Assembly (NCBI GenBank): GCA_003254885.1
Contig: QANT01004232.1
Coordinates: forward strand, 1 to 53,992
Direction of reading: 5' to 3'
DNA from: Purshia tridentata
Lineage: Eukaryota; Streptophyta; Magnoliopsida; Rosales; Rosaceae
DNA length: 53,992 bases
The notes beneath the pieces are model-generated. The model worked only from the letters and a program-made list of their open reading frames with translations. It was not told the origin of the DNA and did not search any database. Both the position numbers and the translations under genes were made by a program. The first letter of the stretch is position 1, and each line of letters opens with the position of its first letter. This document shows, one piece after another, positions 1-9,650 of this stretch.

Positions 1-311
1 ATAATTTCTATACTTATATATAATATAGTTTTATATACTTAAACCCATATACTATTATACCTTATACTTAATTAGTTAATTAGTTATAGGTTATAAGGTA
101 CAGCCTGTATAGGGTATATACTTATGTAATTATACATAATACTTATATATGTTATAATGTTATATAATTCCTATACTAATATATGTTATATCTTTATTGT
201 TTGATAACTTGAAATAATATAAACTATATACTTTCAAATATTCAAATGAATCAAATAGATTAATTATAAATTTTAACTATAAATAGTAGCATATAAAAAA
301 TATATACAAAG
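1..311. other. AT-rich flank, no gene seen
   Basis: Very AT-rich DNA built from repeated TATA/ATATA steps, with no open frame of note and no recognised repeat ends. It stops exactly where the first LTR begins. The five bases before that LTR are CAAAG; no matching duplication is found after any plus-strand LTR end to the right (2269, 6938, 8287), so this junction does not define a clean insertion. Confidence 0.6.
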
Positions 312-604
312 TGTAACACCCCGCACCTTTCAAAGTGGTTTTAAAAAGCTTTTTAAAGATTTTCGGGATTTTATTAGGAGAAGTAAAACGTTTTGGGCGT
401 TTTTCAAAAATTTTAAAGTTTGATTTTAAAAGGGGGCAAAAGTTGACTTTTTGTTCGGGAGGACTTTTCGCGTTGACTTTTGGTGTGTTGGAAAGGTCTC
501 GTCCTCACGAGTTCGTAGACACGTAGCACGCGTCAAACAGAGCTACGGTTTGAAAGTTACGGATGCGTGAAGATAAGGACACATTGGTAATTTTGAAAAA
601 GGTG

Positions 605-675
605 ATTTTAAAAGCCCAAAAAACCCAGACTTTTTCAGCACTTTCTCTCTCCTCTCCCGATGCTTCTCCCTCTCG
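605..675 (+). promoter_or_regulatory. Putative LTR core promoter of family A
   Basis: A TTTTAAAAG box at about 605-613 is followed about 25-60 bp later by a CT-rich run (636-670), the arrangement of a plant TATA box with a pyrimidine patch and initiator. The same pair is present in the other family A LTRs, for example near 48195-48260 on the plus strand and 19610-19650 on the minus strand. A start site here would place the GC-rich block in the transcript leader. This is inferred from position and composition only. Confidence 0.35.
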
Positions 676-1402
676 CGACACCCATTCCCAGCCGCGCCTT
701 TCGCCGGCGCGTGGGGGTGCGTCCGGCGGCGGGCCGGCCTGGTCTTTGGCTCGCCGTGCTCGCGCCGCCTCCCTCTTCCTTCCCATGGTGGCGGCTCGCC
801 GTGAAACAGCTCGGAAAGTGGAGAACCAAATCGCGCACAGTCGGCGTCGGCGGCGATCTCGCCATTTCCGGCGATGACGAGGCTCAGTGACCGCCCAGAT
901 CTCTTCCCCTTGTCGAGCCCAGCGTGTTGGTGGGTTCGATTGACCCGGGGGACCGCCGTGGACGGCGGATCAAGTGTGGGTGTGCCGCCAGCTTTCCGGC
1001 CAGTTTTCTTCCTTTTCTGGCCACTTTTGGCCGTCGACCCAGGTTTGAGAATCGATCCTCTCAACCTCCTCTACCTGTTTGTGTTGTCCGTTGTTGACGT
1101 TAGAGAGTTTGACTTTTGGCAGGTTGACCACCCTTTGACCACCGCGGGTACCGCCGCGTGTGGGGGTTCCAACGACTTCTTTCAGTGTTTTTGGCCTCGG
1201 GCCAACCATCCGAGCCTGTGGGTGAGTTCTCTGAACTTTTTGAGTGTTTTTCCGAGGGTCGGGCAGCCACCGTGTGTGGTGGTTCCCGCCTGTTTTTGTG
1301 CGTGTTGGCTCGGTTGTGATTTCTGTTTTGTCTTGCTTGGTTTGTCTGGTCTTAACAGGTGCGCTCGGCTCGGGAATTGCATTTCCGATGCCGTTGTGCT
1401 GC

Positions 1403-1418
1403 CGGATTTTAGAATCCG
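1403..1418 (+). repeat. Conserved small hairpin in LTR (CGGATT/AATCCG)
   Basis: CGGATT, a four-base loop TTAG, then AATCCG form a perfect 6-bp stem. The same hairpin occurs in the matching place of essentially every family A LTR in the window. In some copies the loop is TTGG and the stem is unchanged; in the copy near 7395-7410 one pair becomes G-T wobble. It sits in a block with little divergence between a candidate 3' splice site and a candidate 5' splice site. Confidence 0.6.
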
Positions 1419-1998
1419 ATCAGAGGAGCCACGAAGGACACGAAGGGCAGTTCAGTCTTTTCGTGCGGAACACTGTGAGTGAACTTAAGATCAATTTATT
1501 TCAGTTCAGTTAACTTTCTGGTCCAGTTAATTGCTTGCCTTGCTTGCTTTGTGTGATTGGTTGTTATTTGCTAGTTAAGGGGGGTATGGAAATTAGGATT
1601 GCAGATCTCGAGGTGTTAAAGGTTAATTGAGGTTAAAGGCTTAAGTAAGAGATTGGGGTAATAGTGGGTATCAATTGAGGATTAAGTTGAATTCTAATGA
1701 CATTATAGGCTTAAGTATGAGATTGGAGTATCAATGGGTATCAATTGAGGATTAAGTTGGATTCTAAATAAGGATGAGTGGTTATTGTTCGAGGATTAGT
1801 GGATCCCAGTTGGAGGATCTAGTTGGATCCCAAGTAAGGATCTCGTGGATGGTTTCGAAGTTATTTCAGTTTAGAGGATTTGGTGATCAGGATAAGAATT
1901 GTGTTTGTGACTTGAGGATGGATTGTGGTGTGATTATTTTAATTCAGTTAATTTGAGGTTACAGTTGGAGTTTCACTCATACGAGCTCTAGTGAGCTT

Positions 1999-2020
1999 AC
2001 CGGGTTTGTGTAAACCCGGT
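1999..2020 (+). repeat. Conserved 9-bp-stem hairpin near LTR 3' end
   Basis: ACCGGGTTT, a short loop (GTGT here), then AAACCCGGT form a perfect stem, followed at once by GCACC. The hairpin recurs about 200-270 bp before the end of family A LTRs at about 6668, 8005, 10712, 13892, 18216, 21811, 37528, 40758, 41508 and 49045. The loop varies in length and sequence while the stem is kept. The most divergent copy (near 20299) has lost pairing at one position. Confidence 0.65.
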
Positions 2021-2607
2021 GCACCTATGGTTGGGTGCAGGGTTTTGGTTTTGCAGGTTAAGCAAGATGAGGAGGCGGTGGAGAGAATACGAGGCAGTGG
2101 GACCAGCAGTGCTTCAGAAACTTATTATACACTGTGATTTTTATGTAAAAGGTTTTATGCTTGGTTTTATGGGAATTGTTTTTGTAAAATTACAGTTGTT
2201 CTTCAGTAAATTATTTTATATTCATGGCTCACAGTTTCAGAAAAAGGGCCCGAGGGTCGGGGTGTGTCAACTTGTATGCTTGTTTGTTTTGGTTGCTGTA
2301 TGCTAGTTAAGGGAGGTTACGGAATTAGGATTGAAATACTGATAATTTAAGGAATATTTGAGGTTACAGAATTAAGAAATGTTTGGAGCTTCAGAGAGGG
2401 CTAAGTAAGGATCAGTGGTGGTGTTTGAGGATTAATGAATTCAGGTGGAGATTTGGATTAGGATTGGGATTCCCGGGGGTTTAAAGTTATGGCTTCTTAA
2501 GGTGATTTAGTGTGGATCTTGGTTTTGGAAACTAATTTTGAGAATCCAGTTTATTCTTGAATAAAGTTAAAGATTTGATTTACTTATCAGTTTTTGGAAA
2601 CGTTTGA

Positions 2608-2733
2608 TTCTTTAAGAAAGGATTTAATGTTAAGTTCGAGTTTTGGTTTCGATGGATTTTCTGTTTTGACGTTGGTTCTTTAAGAAATGATTTAACATTA
2701 AGTTCGAGTTTTGGTTTCGATGGATTTTCTGTT
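2608..2733. repeat. 68-bp tandem duplication
   Basis: The unit starting TTCTTTAAGAAAGG at 2608 is repeated from 2676 with few changes, through GATGGATTTTCTGTT. The homologous place in the long LTR at 37228-40365 (near 38812-38880) has a single copy, so the duplication arose in this copy. Confidence 0.8.
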
Positions 2734-2850
2734 ATATCCAAAAAGGTTTTGAAAATGGTTTTCGGTGATTTGAAATGGAAATATCAATTTCGGATTGGTA
2801 CTGTTTTCAAAGCACCTAGTTGCTATTCGTACAGCTTCTCAGGTTATACA

Positions 2851-2925
2851 GGTCTTTGGGACCCATCATGGCACACACATAGGCTTTGGGCCGTGTGTCG
2901 GGATGCCTCGCCCTTTGGGGGCAGT
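2851..2925 (+). repeat. LTR anchor block (conserved, self-complementary)
   Basis: A block starting GGTCTTTGGGACCC and running through GGCACACACATAGG, GGGCCGTGTGTC and CCCTTTGGGGG. Within it ACACAC pairs with GTGTGT around an inner GGC/GCC pair. The same block recurs at about 30871-30945 (plus), 38575-38652 and 49945-50030 (minus), and split by an insertion at 28962-29026 with 31820-31840 (minus). A degraded form is at 5311-5340. In the other copies a tandem array lies directly next to it on the CCCTTTGGGGG side; here the neighbour is a short ACGACGG-rich run. Confidence 0.7.
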
Positions 2926-3017
2926 CTGCGTGCACGTACGACATTCTGGCCCGTTGTACGACGGCGAAACGACGGTACAACGGCCACCGAATCCACTCGC
3001 ATGACGGCGTTACGACG

Positions 3018-3657
3018 GTACAAGGGCCACTAAATTAGGTGGGACCTAGGCTGTTGACTTACAGACGTTCGAGGTTTGTGTTTTGGCGCTTTTTCTCGAG
3101 TTTTGGGTCACTTTTGACCAGTTTGCTCATCGGTTGTTGTTGACTTTAAACGTTGTTCAGAGTTGCGCAGCGAAAGTTCAGGAAAAGCAGACTCAGGAGT
3201 TGTCAGAAGTGTGGCAAGGCAGACTACTCAAAGGCAGTGAAGACCTTGTGGGTTGTACTCGAAGGTTTCAGAGTTTAGTTACGAAAGGAAAACACGACAA
3301 GCTTGTTGCCGCTAGTTCTTTAGTTAAGGCTTACGGGGTTGCTTGCTTGCTTGTTGGTGTTTGTACTCAGTTTTGTTTTTCAGAAGGCTTTGAAAAGGCA
3401 GTTTCAGTTTAGAAAAAAGGGTTTTGGTTTTTAAAAGAAAAAGGGGTTTCAGTTTTGAAAAAGGTTTCGGTTTAAAAAGAAAAGTTTGGAAAGAGTTTTT
3501 GGGTTTCAAAAAGGTTGAAAGAGTTTTCAGTTTGGACTTGTGCGTTTGTACTTGCTTGTTGTGCTTGTGCTTGTTTGCTGGTGACTGTGAGAAGTCACTC
3601 TGTTTGTTACTTTCCCTTGGGAATTTCGAGGACGAAATTCTTTTAAGGGGGGTAGAT
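3018..3657 (+). mobile_element. 3' part of non-autonomous internal region, with PPT
   Basis: Matches the internal region found on the minus strand at 16959-17440, up to and including the polypurine tract. The tail GAATTTCGAGGACG, AAATTCTTTT and AAGGGGGG (3621-3652) followed by TAGA and the LTR start is the usual gypsy PPT arrangement. Frames of up to 109 residues are open here, but the other two copies of the region carry frame-changing indels, so I do not call a protein. The primer-binding-site half of the internal region is missing, replaced by the LTR fragment at 2270-3017. Confidence 0.75.
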
Positions 3658-4707
3658 TGTAACACCCCGTACCTTCAAAAGTGGGTTTGAAAAGTTTTTT
3701 AAAGATTTTCGGGATTTTATTTGAAAAGTAAAGTGTTTTGGACGTTTTTTTTTTTATATTTTTACTTTAAAGTTGGGTAAAAAGTTGACTTTTTGTTCGG
3801 GAGGACTTTTCGAGTTGACCTTGGGTTCGTTTGAAAGGTCTCGTCCTCACGAGTTCGTAGACACATAGCACGCATCGAACGGAGCTACGGTTTGGAAGTT
3901 ATGGTTGTGAGAAAAGAGGGACAAATTGGTAATTTCGAAAAAAGTTGTTCTTAAAAGTCCAAAACCCAGTTTTTTCTTCATTCTCTTTCTTCTCTCCCGC
4001 ACTCTCACTTCTCTCTCCAAGGCCAAACTTTGAATGGCCATAACTTCTTCGTTTGATGTCCGATTCTGGCGATCTTGGTATCGTTGGAAAGCTATCGACG
4101 ACGCCTTTCCACTGATGGTCTCAGATCATCTTTCCGATCAGTATTGAAGACGCAGCAGCAGTTACAGTCGCTCGTGCACAGTCGGCGTCACGGCGGCGAT
4201 CTCGGCGATTCCGGCGACGACGCGACCTCCCACCTGCCCAGATCTCTTCCTCTCGTCGAGCCCAACGTGTTGGTGGGTTCGATTGACCCGTGGGACCGCC
4301 GTGGACGGCGGATTGAGTGTGGTTGTGCAGCCGGCTTTCCGGCCAGTTTTCCTCCTTTTCCGGCCACTTTTGGCCGTCGACCCAGGTTCGAGAATTGATC
4401 CCCTCGATCTCCTCTACGTGCCTGTGTAATTTGTTTTAGCTAAACGCGAGTTTCGTTTTTGACAGTTGACCGCCCGTTGACCGTCGCGGGACCCGCTGCG
4501 TGTGACGGTTCCAGTGACCGTTCTCTGGTTTTTGGCCTCGGGCCAACCACCCGAGCTTGTGGGTGAGTTGGGTGAGTTTCTCGGACCCTTCCGTGTGTTT
4601 TTCGAAGGTCGGGCAGCCACCGTGCGTGGTGGTTCCCGCCTGTTTCTGTGTTTTATTGGCTTGGTTGTGAACTTTGTTGTTGTTGCTTGGTTGTCTGGTC
4701 TTAACAG

Positions 4708-4829
4708 GTACGCTCGGCTTGGGAATTTGTATCCCCGATGCCGTTATGCTGCCGGATTTTAGAATCCGAGCAAAGGAACCACGAAGGACACGAAGGGCAA
4801 TTCGGTCTTTTCGCGTGGTCACTGTGAGT
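4708..4829 (+). promoter_or_regulatory. Exon-like LTR block with splice-site consensus on both sides
   Basis: CTGGTCTTAACAG (ending 4707) looks like a plant 3' splice site and ACT|GTGAGTG (from 4824) like a 5' splice site. The 116 bp between hold the CGGATT/AATCCG hairpin and are well kept in all family A LTRs (1359-1474 in the first copy). A further candidate acceptor, TTTTGCAG, lies at 2049-2056 in the first LTR and at 6719-6726 here. The variable AT-rich DNA and all size variation fall between the GTGAGT and TTGCAG sites. Splicing is inferred. Confidence 0.35.
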
Positions 4830-5120
4830 GAACCTAAGTTCAACTAATTTCCAGTTCAGTTACTTGTGTGGTTGCTTTGTTTGTCACTTTTTGCTGTTTG
4901 CTAGTGAGTGGATTTTTGGTTTCAAAGTTTGTCTTTTGAATGTTTAAGATTTGTTTTGAATTTATTTAAGTATCCTTTGAAATTGTGATTTGATTGAATA
5001 ACTTTTTTATTCGCAAATATTTATCTTATGATATTTTGATAATGTATATGTAATATGTTTGCGGAGATATTGGTTATGTTTTTAAACCACTGGACAGTAC
5101 CCGGGAGTAAATGGCTGGAA

Positions 5121-5495
5121 TCTATGCGAACCATTGTGTGGTTGCGTATTGATAAAGTTGGGATCTATGCGAACCATTGTGTGTTCGCGTATGATCAATT
5201 TGGAATCTATGCGAACCGTTGTGTGTTTGCGTATTGATAAAGTTGGGATCTATGCGAATCATTGTGTGTTCGCGTATGATCAATTTGGAATCTATGCGAA
5301 CCGTTGTGTNGGCTTTGGACCGTGTGTCCTGGTGCACTATCTACGTGCGTATTGATAAAGTTGGAATCTATACAAACCATTGTGTGTTTGCGTATTGATA
5401 AAGTTGGGATCTATGCGAGCCATTGTGTGTTCGCGTTTTGATAAAGTTGGAATCTATGCGAAACATTGTGTGTTCGCGTGTTGATAAAGGTTATC
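5121..5495. repeat. 43-bp minisatellite, about 8 units, with one N
   Basis: Units start at TCTATGCGAACC-like positions 5121, 5164, 5206, 5249, 5291, 5366, 5410 and 5453, spaced 42-44 bp. The first five alternate between GTATTGATAAAG and GTATGATCAATT endings, giving an 85-bp higher-order unit. Around 5310 the array is interrupted by an N followed by a degraded anchor-block piece (GGCTTTGGACCGTGTGTCC). The N marks an assembly uncertainty, so copy number here is unreliable. Confidence 0.85.
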
Positions 5496-5713
5496 CATAT
5501 CTATGTACACGTACTTGGCCCACGTGTACGTATTGATAGAGAGTTTATGGGTACTACGGTGAGACTTTTAAGTATTTTGATATACTGGTAAATGTCTTGT
5601 GCTGCTACTACTTATTTTTAATGTTTAAACTCTTATAAATATTTGGAACCATATATGCGTATCTAGTTTTTCTAAATTTATACATTGTATAATTATGAAG
5701 GTTTTGGATTTAT

Positions 5714-5912
5714 GACAGGTGGGACCCAGAACTAATGGTTGATATTATGATTTTGCGAATTGATTTTTGAAACTGGGGAATTTGAAAGACAAGTTTTATG
5801 TTAATATACTAATGACGGGTGGGACCGGGAATTGATGGTTTGATATTATGATTTTGAGAATTGGTTTTGAAACTGGGGGATTTGAAAGACAAGTTTCATG
5901 TTAATATACTTA
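5714..5912. repeat. 100-bp tandem duplication
   Basis: Two copies, 5714-5813 and 5814-5912, starting GACAGGTGGGACC and GACGGGTGGGACC and each ending near TTAATATACT. They differ at about a tenth of positions, so the duplication is old. Inside the extra segment of the chimeric LTR. Confidence 0.8.
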
Positions 5913-6938
5913 TGTTGAACAAAGGATTGTTTAAATTATTTTTATCCACTCACTGAGTTTTATCTCATAGTTTGTGTTTTAAATACTGTTACGACCCGTC
6001 CCTAGTTTTCCTTGTTGGATAGCCATTTAAAGTCTTTGGGGGTTTGAGGTTATTTTGCGCATTGAGGATTTGTGAAGTTGACTTGGATTATTAGTTTGAG
6101 GTGTTGGTTTTATTTAATTGGTGATTTGGTTGTTGAGTTGTGGACTTGGTGAGTGAACCTAAGATCAATAAATTTTCAGTTTCAGTTCAGTCGCTTGCCT
6201 TTTGTGCTTATTTGATTGGTTGCTGTTTGCTAGTTATGGGTATAGAATTAGGATTGAAATTCCTGACATTTTAAAGGTTATTTGAGGTTAAAGGCTTAAG
6301 TATGAGATTGGGATAACAGTGGGTATCAGTTGAGGATTAAGTGGGGTTCTAAATAAGAATCAGTGGTTATTGTTCGAGGATTAGTGGATCTCAATTGAAG
6401 GATCTAGTTGGATCTCAAGTAAGGATCTCGTGGATGGTTCCGAGGTTATTTCAGTTTAGAGGTGCAATTGAGGATAAATAGAAGTATTACAGTTTGGTAC
6501 AGTGGAACTGATTGGTTAGAGGATTTGGTAATCAGGATGAGAATTGTGTTTGTGACTTGTGGTTGGATTGTGTTTTGAGGCTTAAGATGGATTGTGAATT
6601 GAGTATTTTATTAAATTTCTAATTTGAGGTTACAGTAGTTTTCACTCATACGAGCTCTAGTGAGCTTACCGGGTTTGTGTGTAAACCCGGTGCACCTATG
6701 GTTGGGTGCAGGGTTTGGTTTTGCAGGTTGAGCAAGATGAGGAGGCGGTGGAGAGAAGACGAGGCAGTGGGACCAGCAGTGCTTCAGAAAGTTATTATAT
6801 ACTGTGATTTTTATGTAAAAGGTTTTACACTTGGTTTTATGGGAATTGTTTTGTAAAATTACAGCTGTTCTTCAGTAAATTACTTTATATTCATGGCTCA
6901 CAGTTTTAGAAAAAGGGCCCGAGGGTCGGGGTGTGTCA

Positions 6939-8287
6939 ACCGTGGACGGCGGATCGACGTTGAGCAAGCCGGCGGCTTTCCGGCCATTTTTCCTCCTTTT
7001 TCGGCCACTTTTGGTCGTCGACTCAAGTTTCAGTTTTGGTCCCCTCCACGTACTCTACGTGCCTGTGTAGTTCGTTTTTGCTAAACGTGAGTTTCAGTTT
7101 TGTGCAGTTGATCGCCGTTGACCACCCATTGACCACTGTGGGTTCCGCTGCGTGTGGTGGCGCCAGCGACCCGTTCCTTGGTTTTTGGCCTCGGGCCAAT
7201 CACCCTAAACCGTGGGTGAGTTTCTTGAACCTTTAAAGTGTTTTTTAGGGTCGGGCAGCCCCCGTGCGTAGTGGTTCCCGCCCGTTTCAGTAGTTGGTTG
7301 GCTTGTTGTGAACTCTGGTTTGGTTGTTGGTTTGTCTGGTCTTAACAGGTACACTTTGCTCGGGAATTGTATTTCCGATGCCGTTGTGCTGCCGGATTTT
7401 AGAATCTGACCAACGGAGCCATGAAGGACAGTTCGGTCTTTTCATGCGGAACACTGTGAGTGAAATTAGTTTCAGTTTTGTGAGTGAACCTAAGATCAAT
7501 TAATTTTCAGTTTCAATTTAGTTACTTGCTTGCCTTGTGTGCTTATTTGATTGGTTGTTGTTTGCTGGTTAAGGGGGTACAGATTTAGGATTGGAAATCC
7601 CGGCAGTTTAAAGGTTATTTGAGGTTAAAGGTTTAAGTAAGAGTTTGGAGTATCAGTGGGTATTAATTGAGGATTAAGTTGGATTCTAAGTAAGGATCAG
7701 TGGTTATTGTTCGAGGATTAGTGAATTCCAGTTGGAGAATTTAGTTGGATTCCAGGTCAGGATCTTGTGGACTAATTCGAGGTGATTTTCAGTTTAGAGG
7801 TTAAATTGAGGATGATCGAGGTATTACTGATCACAGTGAAATTGATTGGTTTAGAAGATTTGGTGATCAGGTTAAGGATTGTGATTTCTGGTTTGTGAAC
7901 TGATTGTGATTCGAGGCATTAAGGTGGTTCTTGATTTGATTATTTTATTGAATTATTAATTTGAGATTACCGTTAGATTTCACTTATACGAGCTCTAGTG
8001 AGCTTACCGGGTTTGTGTTTAAACCCGGTGCACCTTTGGTTGGGTGCAAGGTTTGTTTTGCAGGTTAAGTAGGTTGAGGAGACAGTGGAAAGAAGACGAG
8101 GCAGTGGGACCAGTAGCATTTCAGAACTTAGTTTTACAATTTGATTTTCATGTAAAAGGGTTTACAGCTTGGTTTTATAAATGTACTTTTGTAAATTACA
8201 GTTGTTTTCAGTAAATTATTTTATATTCATGGCTCACAGTTTCAGTTTTCAGTTGTTTATCACGTGCCCGAGGGTCGGGGCGTTACA
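6939..8287 (+). mobile_element. 5'-truncated family A LTR
   Basis: Starts in mid-LTR at CCGTGGACGGCGGAT (equivalent to about 4299 in the previous LTR) and runs to a complete end GGGTCGGGGCGTTACA. It keeps the hairpins (near 7395 and 8005) and the TTTTGCAG site. It abuts a complete LTR end on the left and integrase sequence on the right, with no target duplication at either side, so the copy is the product of a deletion or recombination. Confidence 0.75.
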
Positions 8288-9254
8288 GTAGCATTTCTGC
8301 AGAAATTATCGTTTGTGATTAAACATAAATCTGGTACTTTGAACCAGGTCATTGATGCTCTAAGTTGGAGAGCTTCCTTGCTGGTGACTCTCTCCCAAGA
8401 AATTGTGCGATTTGATTGTTTGAAGGATCTGTATGAAGCTGACAATGATTTTAAAGAAATTTGGGCGAAATGTGCCAACCACGAACCAATAACAGATTTC
8501 TTTATCAATGAGGGGTATCTTTTCAAGGTTAACCAGTTGTGCATTCCCAATTCTTCCCTACTAGAAAAGTTGATTCGAGATTTACATGGTGGAGGAATGA
8601 GTGGCCATCTGGGCCGACACAAGACCATTGCCAGTTTAGAAGAGCGGTACTATTAGCCTCAGTCCAAACGTGATGTAGGGATCGTAGTGAAGAAGTGCTA
8701 TACTTGTCAAGTCTCCAAATGTCAGGTTCAAAATACTAGTTTATATATGCCTTTACCTGTCCCTAACGACATGTGGCAGGATATTGCTATGGACTTTGTG
8801 CTTGGATTACCCCATACACAAAGAGGAGTGGACTCAGTTTTCGTGGTAGTTGACAGGTTCTCCAAGATGGTGCATTTTATCGCTTGCAAGAAAACAGCTG
8901 AGGCTTCCAATATAGCCAAATTGTTTTTCAGGGAGGTGGATCGATTGCATGGGGTGCCAAAATCCATAACTTCTGATCGTGACACTAAATTTTTGAGTCA
9001 TTTTTAGATTACTTTATGAGGTATGTTTGGAACTGCTCTGAACCGAAGTAGTACTGCCCATCCCCAAACCGATGGTCAAACTGAGGTTACAAATAGAACA
9101 CTGAGAAATATGATATGTAGCATTTGCGGGGAAAAACCTAAGCAATGGGACTATGCGCTGCCACAAATTGAATTTGCGTATAACAGTGCAGTTCATACCC
9201 CTACTAAGAGGTCTCCATTCTCAACTGTTTACATAGCCGTGCCAAACCATGTGG
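8288..9254 (+). pseudogene. Chromovirus (Reina-like?) RNase H end and integrase fragment
   Basis: Remnant of Ty3/gypsy pol, the enzyme that inserts element cDNA into the genome. The frame starts in the end of RNase H (the [18 protein letters not shown] segment), then the HHCC zinc-binding region ([13 protein letters not shown] ... CYTC), then the catalytic core with the first Asp in MDFVLGLP, the second in SDRDTKF and the Glu in DGQTEVTNR, and stops in AYNSAVHTP...PNHVV before the C-terminal domain. One frame is kept throughout but broken by TAG at 8654, TAG at 9005 and TGA at 9017, each where the family has Trp. Left edge is an LTR end, right edge a family C LTR start. Lineage naming is from memory of related proteins; the integrase call is firm. 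Confidence 0.9.
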
Positions 9255-9355
9255 TGTAATGACCCGACCCGAAATTCTTATCTTTTTTATTTAAAACTAA
9301 GATAAAATTCTATTCGGAAATGATGCAGCCAAAAAGGGCCAATTAGGAACAGACT

Positions 9356-9357
<2 letters not shown>

Positions 9358-9388
<31 letters not shown>
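9358..9388. repeat. (TA)n microsatellite
   Basis: About 15 uninterrupted TA dinucleotides inside the family C LTR, upstream of its TATA box. Confidence 0.95.
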
Positions 9389-9390
<2 letters not shown>

Positions 9391-9555
9391 TAACTAGAAA
9401 TTGGGTAATCGAACGGGGACTTTGGATGGAGGAAATAAATTGGAAATCCGCGAGTTAAGAGTGAGATGGTTTTGTGTGTAAAGGGCATTTTAGTCTTTTG
9501 GCACATGAATGAAGCTTCTAGAAATTTCTAGAAATTACTCCATATACCCCCTACC

Positions 9556-9650
9556 TATAAAAATCAGAATTTCTCTAGAAAACCCCACAAACTTCTCAAC
9601 CCACACCCTAATCCCTCCTTTCCTCTCACTCTCACTCTCCCGCTCCTCCC
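9556..9650 (+). promoter_or_regulatory. Family C LTR core promoter
   Basis: TATAAAAAT at 9556-9564 is followed after about 30 bp by CAAACTTCTCAACC and then a CT-rich run with repeated CTCACTCTC (to about 9650). This is the best-formed TATA box plus pyrimidine patch in the window. It supports U3/R placement in this LTR; activity is not shown. Confidence 0.55.

Larger units (their letters stand above)
312..2269 (+). mobile_element. Family A LTR, short form (1.96 kb)
   Basis: It opens with TGTAACACCCCGCACC and closes with GAGGGTCGGGGTGTGTCA, so the ends are TG..CA with an imperfect inverted repeat, as in plant gypsy LTRs. The order of blocks is shared with every family A copy here: AT-rich 5' part, a TTTTAAAAG box followed by a CT-rich run, a GC-rich block with a run of PuPy CG steps (660-870), exon-like conserved blocks near 1359-1474 and 2057-2120, and an AT-rich stretch between them. 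It codes for no protein. On its right it abuts an LTR interior (2270 on) rather than a primer-binding site, so the copy is rearranged and is not the 5' LTR of an intact element. Confidence 0.85.
2270..3017 (+). mobile_element. Interior fragment of a long-form family A LTR
   Basis: Starts in mid-LTR (TTGCTGTATGCTAGTTAAGG type sequence, as at 1545-1580) and runs through AT-rich LTR sequence to the conserved anchor block (2851-2925) and a short CG-rich, ACGACGG-containing tail. The order matches the long-form LTR at 37228-40365 read on the minus strand. Both ends are truncated: at 2270 against a complete LTR end, at 3017 against internal-region sequence. It contains a 68-bp tandem duplication at 2608-2733. 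No protein is encoded. Confidence 0.7.
3658..6938 (+). mobile_element. Chimeric 3' LTR of family A (3.3 kb)
   Basis: Begins TGTAACACCCCGTACC right after a PPT, so its 5' end is a true 3' LTR start, and ends GGGTCGGGGTGTGTCA. From 3658 to about 4912 it follows the short-form LTR. From about 4930 to 5987 it carries about 1.06 kb that short forms lack, including two tandem arrays and sequence like the 3' half of family B LTRs (a CACTCACTGAGTT block at 5947). TGTTACGACCCGTCCC at 5987 resembles an LTR start. From about 6147 it returns to family A, repeating the GTGAGTGAACCTAAG block already seen at 4824. The likeliest reading is a fusion of two or three LTRs. Confidence 0.7.

Noticed and set aside
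543..1513. Several overlapping frames of 100-200 codons in the GC-rich part of the first LTR, on both strands
   Set aside because: The same frames recur in every LTR copy with frame-changing indels, have Arg/Pro/Gly-rich or Ser/Leu-rich composition set by the GC content, and match no protein family I know.
3083..3412. A 109-residue frame in the internal region
   Set aside because: The homologous stretches on the minus strand (12805-13047, 17104-17310) are open in other frames, so the reading frame is not conserved.
5121..5495. CRISPR-like array
   Set aside because: Units are contiguous 43-bp tandem repeats without unique spacers, in plant LTR DNA.
312..6938. A complete LTR retrotransposon with 5' LTR 312-2269 and 3' LTR 3658-6938
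   Set aside because: No PBS follows 2269, the sequence there is LTR interior, and no target duplication matches across the pair.
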